The translations under genes were made by a program, and so were the position numbers. From contig CANPHE010000009.1 of NCBI GenBank assembly GCA_947573795.1, positions 1 through 64,000 of the forward strand: DNA of 64,000 nt, given 5' to 3'. Below are positions 24,364-34,329 of this stretch, one piece after another. Within the stretch, counting starts at the first letter, position 1. Each line of letters opens with the position of its first letter. Source of the stretch: an uncultured Alistipes sp. (GTDB taxonomy: Bacteria > Bacteroidota > Bacteroidia > Bacteroidales > Rikenellaceae). Below the pieces are notes generated by a model that made no database searches, was not told the origin of the DNA, and saw only the letters and a list, made by a program, of their open reading frames with translations.

Positions 24364-26406
24364 CTATTTCGTTATCTGAATATTGATCGTTCCAGCATTC
24401 GGCTTGTTCTTCGAGCGGTAGCACTTGTAGGCAACCCCGTTTACGTTCACCTCGAAAGCCATGTTCACGTTCGGCGTTTCCTGGTAAAGATCGAATTCGA
24501 GACCTCCGGCCATCACCTCGGTGATAGACATCGAGTTGGGAACGCAAAGCCATACATAGGTGGCGTTCGATTCGGCGACGGGGATCGAGTACGACCCCAC
24601 GGCCGTATTGGTGAGAGCTTGTTTCACGAGTCCCGTGACGATAGCGGCCGTTATCTGCTCAGTGACTCCGTCTACCGCATGGCACCCGAAATACTTCGGA
24701 TAGTAGGCGTTCACGGTCGCCGATGCGGTCTTCGTAACGCCTTTCACTACAGCCGTAAGGTTGTATGTCGTAGTCTCGGAGATCGAGTCTTTGACCGATC
24801 CGTCCGCCTTGGCTTCCGAAGTGAGCACCGTCGTGCCTTTCTTGATCGACAGCGACGTAGGAGTTTCGGCCTTGCCGTTGAAACGCGTCGCCCATGTCAG
24901 CGTGATCTCTTTCGATACCCCGCGCTCGATCACGGCCGGAGTGCGCGTAAGCGTCGCCGCCGTGTACTGCGTAAATAGCACTTGATTGATATCGTCGATA
25001 TCCGACTGTTTGGCCAAACCATCGATCAGCAGCGGGTCGTGCTCCGAAACCTCGTCGGCGGCCTGAACCTTATAACGGCTCAGCTTTCCGGTTGCGTCGA
25101 GCTTGAATTTCTTCTCGTAAATCCGAGCACCCGAAACAGATTCGATATTCGACCCGTAAGCGCCATCGACAGACAGAATATAGTAGCTGGTTGTTTCTGG
25201 TAAAACCGGTTCAGCATGCGCGTACGACGTTACGGCATACGTTTCCACACCGTCGTTGATCGTGATCCGAGGGAATGACCCGGCGGCCAGAAGGTCATGC
25301 GCGGCTTTGTTCGTGTCGTTCGTCGAAGTACCCGTAACCGGGCTGACTTGCAAGTCGTACTGCTCTGTGCTGCCGATTTTCTCCAGCACGCTGTCGGTGA
25401 TTGATAGAGTTTCGTTGGTGTACGTCGCCTTAAACGAAATTTGGTAAACGGCATCGCTGATTTGCCCGATGCCGGTGACTAAATAATACGTTGTGCTTTC
25501 GCCTTCGACGATCTCCGAACGCTGGATAGCTTCAGCCGCGAACGGCCATCCTATCGACTCTGAGTCGATGTAGTTGATACGAAGTTTGGTCCCTGTTGTG
25601 TTGGCGACAATAGCTTCATGAGCTTCCGCGCTGCCTTGGGAACCCCCAAGCGACAAACTGTTTGAAGTACCGGTAATATGAATTACTAAGCCATTGGCAG
25701 CTGCATTTATGTTATGTCTGGCATTTTTTTGATATGCAGGCGATATCTCTGTTTCTTTATTAAATTTCACAGCGTACATATCCTCGAGTGGAATCGAGTG
25801 ATATGGTTCGATATTACGCTCTGAAACATTGGTATATAACCCAGATCTCTGGTTATTATAAGTAACCCATAATCCTATATAACCATTAGTTACATTAGTG
25901 GACCTTGTAAAAACAACCTGTAATGCATCGGAGCCTTTAATAATTAGAAATTTTGCTTTTTTCAGTCTCGCAATATCATCATCGCTTAATGCGTGACCCG
26001 TATTCCCTTCTACGATGAACGTTTCCGATTCGTTATTGATCGAAACAGCCCCGATGCGTTCCCACGCATAGTTATCCGGATCGCCAAGAGCTGCTTTGTT
26101 CACCCACACGTACTCTTCGTGCGTGTTGTCGTCCGTCCCGTCGGGCGACGGAACAAGGTAAATCGTGCGCGCATCACCTGTTTCGGGTAGCGATGCGACG
26201 ACCTGAATGTTGAGTTGTGTGTCCACCGGAAGCGCATCCGACTTGATCTTGATCCGTCCGTCGGACCCGACCTCGAAGGCCGCAGCGTTGATCTGGCTCT
26301 GGAAAGAGCCAAGCGCGTCGTCTTTTACAGCGTCGGCATCTACGGCGACGGCATCTACTAAAGGATGCCCGTAGTCGGGAACCATTTTTCCATAAATTTT
26401 CGGCAT
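24364..26406 (-). CDS. Large tail fibre / receptor-binding protein
   Basis: 680 residues. N-terminal attachment segment shared with the previous gene (about 1-45), a middle part with repeated beta segments each opening like TYYLVTGI, TSYYILSVDG and RTIYLVPSP, then a C-terminal region (about 475-680) nearly identical to that of the next gene. DNA for about residues 140-260 is clearly more AT-rich than its surroundings, suggesting a recently exchanged receptor-binding segment. Confidence 0.8.
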   Translation of the reverse strand: MPKIYGKMVPDYGHPLVDAVAVDADAVKDDALGSFQSQINAAAFEVGSDGRIKIKSDALPVDTQLNIQVVASLPETGDARTIYLVPSPDGTDDNTHEEYVWVNKAALGDPDNYAWERIGAVSINNESETFIVEGNTGHALSDDDIARLKKAKFLIIKGSDALQVVFTRSTNVTNGYIGLWVTYNNQRSGLYTNVSERNIEPYHSIPLEDMYAVKFNKETEISPAYQKNARHNINAAANGLVIHITGTSNSLSLGGSQGSAEAHEAIVANTTGTKLRINYIDSESIGWPFAAEAIQRSEIVEGESTTYYLVTGIGQISDAVYQISFKATYTNETLSITDSVLEKIGSTEQYDLQVSPVTGTSTNDTNKAAHDLLAAGSFPRITINDGVETYAVTSYAHAEPVLPETTSYYILSVDGAYGSNIESVSGARIYEKKFKLDATGKLSRYKVQAADEVSEHDPLLIDGLAKQSDIDDINQVLFTQYTAATLTRTPAVIERGVSKEITLTWATRFNGKAETPTSLSIKKGTTVLTSEAKADGSVKDSISETTTYNLTAVVKGVTKTASATVNAYYPKYFGCHAVDGVTEQITAAIVTGLVKQALTNTAVGSYSIPVAESNATYVWLCVPNSMSITEVMAGGLEFDLYQETPNVNMAFEVNVNGVAYKCYRSKNKPNAGTINIQITK

Positions 26407-26421
26407 AACAATAAATTTTAA

Positions 26422-27507
26422 TTATTTGACTATTTGAATATTGACCACTCCGGCATTCGGCTTATTCTTCGAGCGGTAGCACTTGTAGGCAACCCCGTTT
26501 ACGCTCACCTCGAAAGCCATGTTCACGTTCGGCGTTTCCTGGTAAAGATCGAATTCGAGACCTCCGGCCATCACCTCGGTGATAGACATCGAGTTGGGAA
26601 CGCAAAGCCATACATAGGTGGCGTTCGATTCGGCGACGGGGATCGAGTACGACCCGACGACCGTATTGGTGAGAGCCTGTTTCACGAGTCCCGTGACGAT
26701 AGCGGCCGTTATCTGCTCGGTAACTCCGTCTACCGCATGGCACCCGAAATACTTCGGATAGTAGGCATTGACCGTCGCCGAGGCTGTTTTCGTGACGCCT
26801 TTCACTACAGCCGTAAGGTTGTATATCGTAGTCTCGGAAATCGTGTCTTTGACCGTACCGTCCGCCTTAGCCTCCGAAGTGAGCACCGTCGCGTCTTTCT
26901 TGATCGACAGCGACGTAGGAGTTTCGGCCTTGCCGTTGAAACGTGTCGTCCATGTCAGCGTGATCTCTTTCGATACCCCGCGCTCGATCACGGCCGGAGT
27001 GCGCGTAAGCGTCGCCGTTGTGTACTGCGTAAACAGCACCGTGTTGATTTCGACGAGCTCTCGCGTCACAGCAGCCTGCGACATGGCCGCATCGGTCCGG
27101 TCACCGGGTTCCTGGACGAGTTCTATCGAGCCGCCGCCTTCGAGCATTCGCCAATTCGCAGCCTTCACGAACTCCTCGGCCGATGCCTCGCCAGCGAACT
27201 GTCGCGTCTGCCATCCGTTCGCGCCCTTGAACGTGAGAACTACGCCGTCGGCTACCGCCTCGGTAATTCCGGCATTGATAATTGCGGACGCCGCTTCGAC
27301 GATACTGCCGAAGCTCTTGTCGGTCGACAGCATTCGGTTGACATTATAGACGGCATCGGCCGCGACGTCTACCCATTCGCAATCGAAATCTCGATCGCTT
27401 TTCTTCGCGAGGACCTGCCCGGTCGTACCTCCGGGAGGAACTCCGACGCCGTCACGGCCGACACTGGTGCCGACTCCTACGCATACATGAATGTCTCTAC
27501 CCGCCAT
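26422..27507 (-). CDS. Tail fibre protein sharing its C-terminal domain with the next fibre
   Basis: 361 residues. A short collagen-like N terminus (VPPGGTTGQVLAKKSD, typical of Bacteroidales phage fibres), a linker to about 150, then about 205 residues almost identical to the end of the neighbouring 680-residue fibre. The shared part starts near VLFTQYTTATLTRTPAV and ends in NIQIVK. The two genes are 15 bases apart. Duplication or gene conversion of a receptor-binding tip is likely. Confidence 0.8.
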   Translation of the reverse strand: MAGRDIHVCVGVGTSVGRDGVGVPPGGTTGQVLAKKSDRDFDCEWVDVAADAVYNVNRMLSTDKSFGSIVEAASAIINAGITEAVADGVVLTFKGANGWQTRQFAGEASAEEFVKAANWRMLEGGGSIELVQEPGDRTDAAMSQAAVTRELVEINTVLFTQYTTATLTRTPAVIERGVSKEITLTWTTRFNGKAETPTSLSIKKDATVLTSEAKADGTVKDTISETTIYNLTAVVKGVTKTASATVNAYYPKYFGCHAVDGVTEQITAAIVTGLVKQALTNTVVGSYSIPVAESNATYVWLCVPNSMSITEVMAGGLEFDLYQETPNVNMAFEVSVNGVAYKCYRSKNKPNAGVVNIQIVK

Positions 27508-27508
27508 G

Positions 27509-27901
27509 CTATCTCAGTTTTACGACTCGACCGATCACCGTTTCGGCAATATCCATCCACTCTTCTGTCGATAGGAAGATCGCCAGCGTTAATTCCCCGG
27601 GCGACAGCCGTGCGGTTGCGGCGCGGTCGACGTTAAAATAGAACGCGTTGTTCGCCGCGGCGCGGCGTTCCACGACAAAGTCGTCGCCCTCCTCGGACGG
27701 CACGCCTCCTCGCAACCTGTCGCCGAGAGGCGTTGTCGAAACTTGACATCGAACGCCCAGTCCGGTTATGTCCATCGGCTCACCATCGCAGCCGGTATCT
27801 TCGCCGCAACCGCATGCGGCGATACGACCGTCAGCCCTACGATAGATCATTACGGTAACGCCGAAGCTCTCTCCGGCGATGATCTCTATCTTGTTATTCA
27901 T
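27509..27901 (-). CDS. Small phage tail protein, baseplate-type
   Basis: 130 residues, mostly beta. The opening IEIIAGESFGVTVMIYRR resembles N-terminal attachment domains of baseplate upper proteins. A Cys cluster (ACGCGEDTGC) lies near 30-38. It sits between the tail-tip protein and the first fibre, with its start overlapping the tail-tip stop. Probably a fibre-connecting protein. Confidence 0.6.
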   Translation of the reverse strand: MNNKIEIIAGESFGVTVMIYRRADGRIAACGCGEDTGCDGEPMDITGLGVRCQVSTTPLGDRLRGGVPSEEGDDFVVERRAAANNAFYFNVDRAATARLSPGELTLAIFLSTEEWMDIAETVIGRVVKLR

Positions 27902-30749
27902 ATTTGTTCACGGATTTCGTCAAACAATTCTCCTCGAACGACAGGCAGTACAGCTCGCGCCGTAAACCGTCGTTCGACAGTCCCAGTGCATAGACTTTCT
28001 CGCCGCATACTGCCACCCCGTACACTACCGGTAGTGAGATATGATAGTTCTTCCGACTCTTCGTGTCGACGCACCAGACCTCGCGCACCGCAGCTGACAT
28101 CGTACGGCGCACAGTCCACGCAGCGATCTGATTGTTGCACACTACGTCATCGATCACGCCCGATCCGTCGTATAGGCCATACGACACGCTCGTAGCGTGC
28201 AGCTTCAGCCCATAACGATAGCCGATATCGAGGATGCGATCTTCGCCGACCAGCTTCAGAAGCAACGTATCGGATATGTTCAGCGCCGGCCACTGATCGT
28301 TCGATACGGGATCGCTAGGGTCGTTCACCGCCAGCAGCGTATCGGACGCATGAAGCTCGTAACTATGCCACCAGGTCGAGTCGGTAAGGTCGTCTACCAA
28401 GACATAGCCGTTGGCCATCAACAACAGACGAGTCGCCACTGCCTCGAATTCTTCGAGGGTCAACAACTCCATATCCTTCGAGAATACGGTGACGGTAGTT
28501 TTCCCGGGGGTCTTCTCGGTGTCGAACGACACCCACACCCCGCGGTCGGCGTCGTAGATCGCCGTTGCGAAGTTCAGCGCATCGGAGTACTCCGACGCCA
28601 CGGTCGACAGCACCCCGCCCACGTTGTCTATGGCATAGAGTTCGTTCGTGTCGACGATCTGCACGGCAACCGAACCGTAACCCTTGCGGATATCGATCTG
28701 CTCGCCTCTATAACCTAATATCGCCGGCTTCCCGATCACCGTATCGTAAAGCCATACCTGCGACACCCCGTCTTCGGGGCCTACGAGGAGTACCAGTACG
28801 TCGTTCAGCGAGGCTTTGATATGCGGCTTGTTGGCGAACGATTCAGCAACATGCCATTTGAAGGGCTCGACGTAACGCGTCGTGTCGAGCAGTTCGCGCA
28901 ACTGAACTTTGTAGATTTGCCGCGACGCGAGCAACTCCAGCGAGTTGATGTAGTAGACTGCTTTCGTGAACTTGTAATCGGCGAACAACGTATTCATATC
29001 GACCCCCTCGGGGCATCGCAGTTCGCCGTAGAGCTGTCGCGCGATGTTCGATCGCAGGCGGCGGATATCGTCGGTCAGAATACCCATCAGTGTGCCGCGC
29101 TCTACGGGCGCTACCCATCGTTCGATAGGTGTTTCGTCTGCGTTGATAAGTACGGTCGGGATGATCGTCTTTGCATCGGCGACATGTCCTCCGTCGCGGG
29201 TAGGGATCGACCATTTGCAATCCGCCGATCCGCTGCCGATTTCCAAGGTCAACCCCTTCATGTCGGACGTCGCTTCTCCTTCGCGGCCCTCCATCTCGAT
29301 CTCGGCAATAAATAGTCGGATAGTTCTGCCTGCGGCAATCGTCTCATCCGTGCGATCAAAGAAAGATGCGAGTCCGAGCGTTACCGTACCGTCTTGCGTC
29401 GATACGATATCGGGAATATTTGTGATTTCGAAATCGAATTTCTGATTCTCCAGATTTTTATACGGATAATAATCTGTCGCCGATTCTTCTGACTTCGATA
29501 TCTTCGTTTTGGGTAGATCATCCGACGACGATACCCATTTTTTTTGTTCGAGATTCCAAAACCGCACCGTCGCACCCGATTTGCAGAACGGGGCGACGCG
29601 TACCCATATATCGTATGTTGAACCGTTGTATATCGTCTCCGATAACGAGACGGTTGCCGACCGTCCCGGAATCACGTTCGACATATCGAGGCGCGCCCAT
29701 CCTCCGGGGAACAGCTGTTCACCGGGTAGTAATCCGCCCAAAATCGTTCTGAACAGTGCTCGATCTTTAAAGAAACGACGCGACGCGTTGAACGTCAACC
29801 AGTTATCCGCCAGGTAATACAATTCGTTCTCGTCGATATCATCCACATCTACCGACACCTCGGCGCTCTTATAAGGAGCAAGGAGATTCAATTCGGTCGA
29901 CGAGTTCATGTCGCATCCGCCCTTCCAGAACTCGCGGATCAGCGGCTCCGGAGTCCCGCCTCCGGGCGGGGTTCCGTCGTCGAGCAACCACGGGCGGCGG
30001 TAGTCGCGCAGCGACATGATACGGCGGATGTGGAACTGCCCGCCGGCCTGGAAGACCTGCGCGTTGAAAGTCTGCGAGCAGATTTCCAGGATGTCGCGCC
30101 ATGTTGCCTCGGGCTTCGTCCGGTAGATGCGGGCCGTATCGATGCAGATCGAGAAGAACGACGGCGCAGCCTCGGCCGACTGATCATCGATCAGCCCCGT
30201 CCATTCGATGCACGGCATGTCGAGGCCGAGCAGCTCGAACAGCTGGGTATAGAGGTAGTAGAGCGAGTGCACGCCCGTATATTTCGCACCGAGCGCATTG
30301 CGGAAGGGTATCGCGTTGAGAATCGAAAGCCCGTCGGTCGCCGATATCGTCACGACGTACGGCGGACGTGCGAAGCTCTCCTTGTAGCTGTTCGCGGACA
30401 GGAAGCCGCGCCACAGGAATCGCTTCTCGGGGTTGCCCTGAGCATCGTCGCGATACTCGTAGATCGTCATGCGGAACTGCCGCGGGTCGGTCGTGAACAG
30501 ATCGAGATAGGCCATGTCGTCGACACACAGCACTTTCAGCGTCACCGTACTACCCTTCACGGCCGTATACTCGGCATCGTCCGTGCCGCCCCATTTGATG
30601 GTAAAGACGTCCGAATAGGGACGCATCCGGTGCACCGTAGCATCGGTCTCGGCCACGGCACCGCGCTCTTCGATTTCGATGCGGTAGAGCAACCGCCCGC
30701 GCATCTTCGATCGATACTCGCAAAGATATTTCAAGCCGTATGCCGCCAT
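27894..30749 (-). CDS. Siphovirus tail-tip protein
   Basis: 951 residues, directly downstream of the tape measure gene, where the distal tail/hub protein belongs. The N-terminal 300 residues carry regularly spaced beta segments and VVTISATDGLSILNAIPFR. The rest is beta-rich with no clear repeats and may include a carbohydrate-binding part. Similar large tip proteins occupy this place in other Bacteroidales siphophages. Specific activity is not visible. Confidence 0.8.
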   Translation of the reverse strand: MAAYGLKYLCEYRSKMRGRLLYRIEIEERGAVAETDATVHRMRPYSDVFTIKWGGTDDAEYTAVKGSTVTLKVLCVDDMAYLDLFTTDPRQFRMTIYEYRDDAQGNPEKRFLWRGFLSANSYKESFARPPYVVTISATDGLSILNAIPFRNALGAKYTGVHSLYYLYTQLFELLGLDMPCIEWTGLIDDQSAEAAPSFFSICIDTARIYRTKPEATWRDILEICSQTFNAQVFQAGGQFHIRRIMSLRDYRRPWLLDDGTPPGGGTPEPLIREFWKGGCDMNSSTELNLLAPYKSAEVSVDVDDIDENELYYLADNWLTFNASRRFFKDRALFRTILGGLLPGEQLFPGGWARLDMSNVIPGRSATVSLSETIYNGSTYDIWVRVAPFCKSGATVRFWNLEQKKWVSSSDDLPKTKISKSEESATDYYPYKNLENQKFDFEITNIPDIVSTQDGTVTLGLASFFDRTDETIAAGRTIRLFIAEIEMEGREGEATSDMKGLTLEIGSGSADCKWSIPTRDGGHVADAKTIIPTVLINADETPIERWVAPVERGTLMGILTDDIRRLRSNIARQLYGELRCPEGVDMNTLFADYKFTKAVYYINSLELLASRQIYKVQLRELLDTTRYVEPFKWHVAESFANKPHIKASLNDVLVLLVGPEDGVSQVWLYDTVIGKPAILGYRGEQIDIRKGYGSVAVQIVDTNELYAIDNVGGVLSTVASEYSDALNFATAIYDADRGVWVSFDTEKTPGKTTVTVFSKDMELLTLEEFEAVATRLLLMANGYVLVDDLTDSTWWHSYELHASDTLLAVNDPSDPVSNDQWPALNISDTLLLKLVGEDRILDIGYRYGLKLHATSVSYGLYDGSGVIDDVVCNNQIAAWTVRRTMSAAVREVWCVDTKSRKNYHISLPVVYGVAVCGEKVYALGLSNDGLRRELYCLSFEENCLTKSVNKYE

Positions 30750-33133
30750 TATGCCAGAGCGTTTACATAGGTTATGCGCGCATCTTCGCGTCGGATGGAC
30801 AGAAGAAGATCGGAGCCGCTGAGGCGGAATTCTCCGCCGACGAACTCGATGGCCTGACGCCCCAGTCCGTACTGGCGCAACTTCGACAGCGGGGCGATTA
30901 CTTCGGGGTCGCTTCCGGCGCCCTTGTTGTCGCCCACGAGCGCCATCGTCGGGCCGTAGGCCAGACCTCCGTTCGCCAGTGCTACACCCTTGCTCGCACG
31001 TTTGTTGAAGGCGCTAATCAATGCAGTTCCGGCCGCGATGGCGGCGATACCGGCGAGAATGCCAGTCACTGGATTTGACCACAATTGCTTAGCCGTTTTC
31101 TTCAGAATTAGCATTTGGGCAGAAATCGTCACCATCATCTTTCCGAGGTTCACCAAGAATTGTCCGATCACTTTACCGAATGAGGCCAGCAGGTCGTCGA
31201 ATGTACTGTCGCCTGCGAAAATACTACCGAGGCCTTCGCCGATAGATATCGCCAAGTCTGAAAATGCAGCCTGAATCACAGCCGATATTTCCTGTATCTG
31301 ACTGACCAGATTAGTCACATATTCTTTCTTAGCTTGTTCGAACTGGAGCAAAGAAGTAGAAGTATATGGTTTTAAAACATCTTGAGGAGATTCGAGGTTA
31401 TCCGAAGACAATACATTCGACGAAGGCTTCATGGATAACGACTTGTAAAATAACTCCGATTCGGCTTTTTGCAAAGCAGCAGTGTATTGCGAAAACTCCT
31501 TAGCCAGTCCGCGCAGTCGTCTAACCTTTTCCCTCTGTTTCTCGATTATGTCGTCCGAAAATCCCCAAGATAGCCCGAGACCTTCATCTCGACCGCCCTG
31601 TATATGATCGAGATACGATTTTGTAACTTTAAGCTCCTTATTAATTTTCCGAACCTGCTCTACATCGGTAGCTTTGTTCTTGGCTTTTTCTAATTTGGAA
31701 ATCTGCTTTTGAATAGCTTCGATAAGCCCGAGAGACGAGGCATTTGAGATATCATTCAATTTGGTTTTGAGCCGGTCAAGTTCGTCGTTGATCGCAACGA
31801 TTTCGGCCTTAGATTTCGCCGCCAGCTTTTTTTTCTCGAGTTGTTCTATTTGAGATTTCAAATCGCTGATAAGGCCTACTTCGCTTTCGTCTACAACCGT
31901 AATCGGAGTTATCGACTTTTGATACTTAAGAGCTTCATCGATAGCCTTAACCATCTCATACGAGTATTGCAGTTCGGCATTCGCTTTTTCTTTATCCTTT
32001 TTATAGCCAGCGAATCCCATTACGTAAGCAGGGATGTAGTCGGCTTTGAACGGATTAAGGCGCTCGGATGCCCGATTATATCGATCGAGAGCGGCCTGGT
32101 TTCGGGCCATATATTCAGCGCGGCGCCGTTCAAGCTCCTTGATAGACACCTCGCTATCGATCAATTTCTTAGCCTCTTTCGATATCCGATTGAACGACGC
32201 TTTCTCGATCGATTTGTTCATGGCATAAACTGCGCCCGTTGCGGCAGCCAATACCGCGACAGCAGCCCCCAGCGGAGATATTACAGCCGCTAATGCCGAG
32301 GCTAAATAAGGCAAAGAAAGTGCAAGTATTCTAATCGTGAGCGCCGCAGGTCCAGCGACCGCAGCAAGTCCGGCAATGACGGTAATGACAATCTTCGTTG
32401 CTGGAGGTGTTTTCTGAAAATCAATGACCAGTTCTTTAAGCCATTTCGATATACTCTGAATGATCGGCATCAACACCTTTCCGAACTCCTCAGCGAGGTC
32501 ACCCACGGCACCTTTCAATTGCTGCATCGGACCCAGTCCGGTATCAGCCGCAGCCTCGGCGAATCCTTTGTATTTGCTGAGGACAAAATCAATCGCGGCG
32601 CCCGCCTTCAACTGTGCAGCAGTAAATTGCTTAATCTCCCCGATTGATTCTCCCAATTCGCCGGTAGTACCGGTTAACGAACTGTTCAGATATTTCACGG
32701 CGCTTTCGAAAGATATACTATCGACAGCCGAGGACAGCTGCGCAGCAGCTTCTATAATACGGTATATCTGGCCCTCGGTACGACCTGCTCCAGCCAGAAA
32801 GGCCTGCTGAGCGATAATATCCTCATCACCGAACAGCGACCGCGATTGCAATTCACTCGCCGACATCAACAGACGTTGCTGCACATCCTGCCGACCTTTC
32901 AGCGCAACGAGTAGTTTCCGTTCGGCCTTCAACTGCTTATCGGCAGCCGACACCGCAACCCCCGCCGCGAGGGTCAGCGGGGCAGTGACGTATTTCGACC
33001 AGGCCATTCCGAACGTCTTCAAATCCCTCTGAAGCAGGTACAGCTTTTTCCGAACCGACGTAGCCATCTTCTCAGCCTCGACGGTATCGAAGCCAAGCTT
33101 GATGAAAAGTTCGGCTATTTTCTTTTTTGCCAT
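30749..33133 (-). CDS. Tail tape measure protein
   Basis: 794 residues from the ATG at 33,133 (MAKKKIAELFIKLG); the frame is open upstream but overlaps the chaperone gene. Sets tail length. N-terminal helices (about 1-150), a hydrophobic membrane-like pair near 245-300, long coiled coils (about 395-540), and further hydrophobic segments near 690-720. At this size the tail should be roughly 110-120 nm by the usual 1.5 angstrom per residue rule, an estimate only. Confidence 0.9.
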   Translation of the reverse strand: MAKKKIAELFIKLGFDTVEAEKMATSVRKKLYLLQRDLKTFGMAWSKYVTAPLTLAAGVAVSAADKQLKAERKLLVALKGRQDVQQRLLMSASELQSRSLFGDEDIIAQQAFLAGAGRTEGQIYRIIEAAAQLSSAVDSISFESAVKYLNSSLTGTTGELGESIGEIKQFTAAQLKAGAAIDFVLSKYKGFAEAAADTGLGPMQQLKGAVGDLAEEFGKVLMPIIQSISKWLKELVIDFQKTPPATKIVITVIAGLAAVAGPAALTIRILALSLPYLASALAAVISPLGAAVAVLAAATGAVYAMNKSIEKASFNRISKEAKKLIDSEVSIKELERRRAEYMARNQAALDRYNRASERLNPFKADYIPAYVMGFAGYKKDKEKANAELQYSYEMVKAIDEALKYQKSITPITVVDESEVGLISDLKSQIEQLEKKKLAAKSKAEIVAINDELDRLKTKLNDISNASSLGLIEAIQKQISKLEKAKNKATDVEQVRKINKELKVTKSYLDHIQGGRDEGLGLSWGFSDDIIEKQREKVRRLRGLAKEFSQYTAALQKAESELFYKSLSMKPSSNVLSSDNLESPQDVLKPYTSTSLLQFEQAKKEYVTNLVSQIQEISAVIQAAFSDLAISIGEGLGSIFAGDSTFDDLLASFGKVIGQFLVNLGKMMVTISAQMLILKKTAKQLWSNPVTGILAGIAAIAAGTALISAFNKRASKGVALANGGLAYGPTMALVGDNKGAGSDPEVIAPLSKLRQYGLGRQAIEFVGGEFRLSGSDLLLSIRREDARITYVNALA

Positions 33134-33426
33134 GATTCGAATTTTTTTACGGTTTCGAGCGCATCGGAACGCATCTGCTCTAACTCTTTGCGGGAGGTAC
33201 GGCGGCGCTGCGCCCGAGGCTTCTCGTCCCACGGCAGGGGCAGGACCTCCGCAGGGCCTTGCCCTTTGAGGTCGACGAGCCCCGACAGCGCTACGAAACT
33301 GGCCCACCGCTGGATATTCATCGCAGTGCGATAGTCGTCCTCACGCCGCCGCATGAACCCCTGTTCGGCCGCGTCGAACTCTGCGAGGGTCATATCGTCG
33401 AACTCCGAGGGGGCAAGCCCCATCAT
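33115..33426 (-). CDS. Tail assembly chaperone, second frame (gpT-like)
   Basis: 103 residues if begun at the ATG at 33,426. The frame is open well upstream within the preceding chaperone gene, in the -1 register, and reads EEVTYRRLYAVGVGMMGLAPSEFDD into the motif typical of the second tail-chaperone domain (GL.P.EF..MT..EF). This is the place where tailed phages make a frameshifted fusion. It overlaps the tape measure start by 19 bases. Either frameshifting or internal initiation could express it. Confidence 0.7.
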   Translation of the reverse strand: MMGLAPSEFDDMTLAEFDAAEQGFMRRREDDYRTAMNIQRWASFVALSGLVDLKGQGPAEVLPLPWDEKPRAQRRRTSRKELEQMRSDALETVKKFESWQKRK

Positions 33427-33434
33427 TCCGACGC

Positions 33435-33848
33435 CTACGGCATAGAGCCGCCGGTAGGTGACTTCTTCGCCTGCGGCTTTCTGGCGGCGACCATGCCCGC
33501 GCGTTTTGTCGGCGCCGCCTTCGTGAAAACCGCGGAACCGTCGCCGAGAGAGGCGCGGAACAGCTCGATGAACCGCGACAGCAATGCAGGGTCATCATCG
33601 ATCAGATCGACCACATCGTCCTGGGTATAGACGTGGGGTGTGCCCGACTTACGGGCGCCCTCGGTCATTGCCACAGCCGACACGCGGGTCACCATGTCGA
33701 CCAGCTCGCTTAGATCGAGATCGGGCATCGTGAACTCGCGCGCCAGCTTGTCGATCGACATGCCGAGAGCGTCGGCCGTCGTTGCGATCGTTCGAATGCC
33801 GAAGTTCACCGGATAGGTGCGGTCGTTACTCGTAATCTGCTGCAACAT
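33435..33848 (-). CDS. Tail assembly chaperone (gpG-like)
   Basis: 137 residues, largely helical, between the tail tube and the tape measure, the standard place for this chaperone. A Lys/Pro/Gly-rich tail (KPQAKKSPTGGSMP) ends it, and the -1 frame continues into the next chaperone domain. It likely binds the tape measure during tail assembly. Confidence 0.75.
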   Translation of the reverse strand: MLQQITSNDRTYPVNFGIRTIATTADALGMSIDKLAREFTMPDLDLSELVDMVTRVSAVAMTEGARKSGTPHVYTQDDVVDLIDDDPALLSRFIELFRASLGDGSAVFTKAAPTKRAGMVAARKPQAKKSPTGGSMP

Positions 33849-34329
33849 CGTCGACGGAGGTTTGGTGGGGTTCTTCCGACTGAGGCTTGGCCACGACCGA
33901 CGTGTCGATGGCTTTCAAACCGTATCCTTTGAACGAAGCGCGGTAGGTCGCCTTCTGTGCGACGGATTCGCTGACCTCGAAGCTCTCGATCACGCACTTG
34001 GTCGTGTAATCGCGCGGGGTAGTCCCGGCAATGGCGATGCGGGCGATGATATCGACCTCCTGACCGGTGAGCGCCTGGGCGATCATGTCGGGCGTGTCGA
34101 GAGCATCGGTTTCGCCGTCGGCAGCCTCTCCCTCGCGGATGCAGACGAGACCGTCGACCGACGCCGTGAATGCGACGTTCGTGAGCTCGTACTCCTTACC
34201 GTCCGTATCTTTCGTCTCCCACTCCTCGAACTCGGGAGTAATCGTGAACGTGTGCGTCTGTGCATGGTAGACGCTCTTGTCGGCGGCAAGCATCGTAAGG
34301 TTGCGGCCGTTTCCTGTTTTCATGGTCAT
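33826..34329 (-). CDS. Major tail tube protein
   Basis: 167 residues; starts at 34,329 or 34,323 possible. Beta-rich with the tail-tube pattern of a TFTITPEFEEWETKD strand pair and IESFEVSESVAQKATYRASF near the end. Position between the DUF3168-like protein and the chaperones is standard for siphoviruses. It would form the hexameric tail tube stacked around the tape measure. Confidence 0.85.
   Translation of the reverse strand: MTMKTGNGRNLTMLAADKSVYHAQTHTFTITPEFEEWETKDTDGKEYELTNVAFTASVDGLVCIREGEAADGETDALDTPDMIAQALTGQEVDIIARIAIAGTTPRDYTTKCVIESFEVSESVAQKATYRASFKGYGLKAIDTSVVAKPQSEEPHQTSVDDVAADYE

Noticed and set aside
30030..30770. 246-codon + strand frame opposite the tail-tip gene
   Set aside because: No motif, and it is antisense to a gene in correct tail order.
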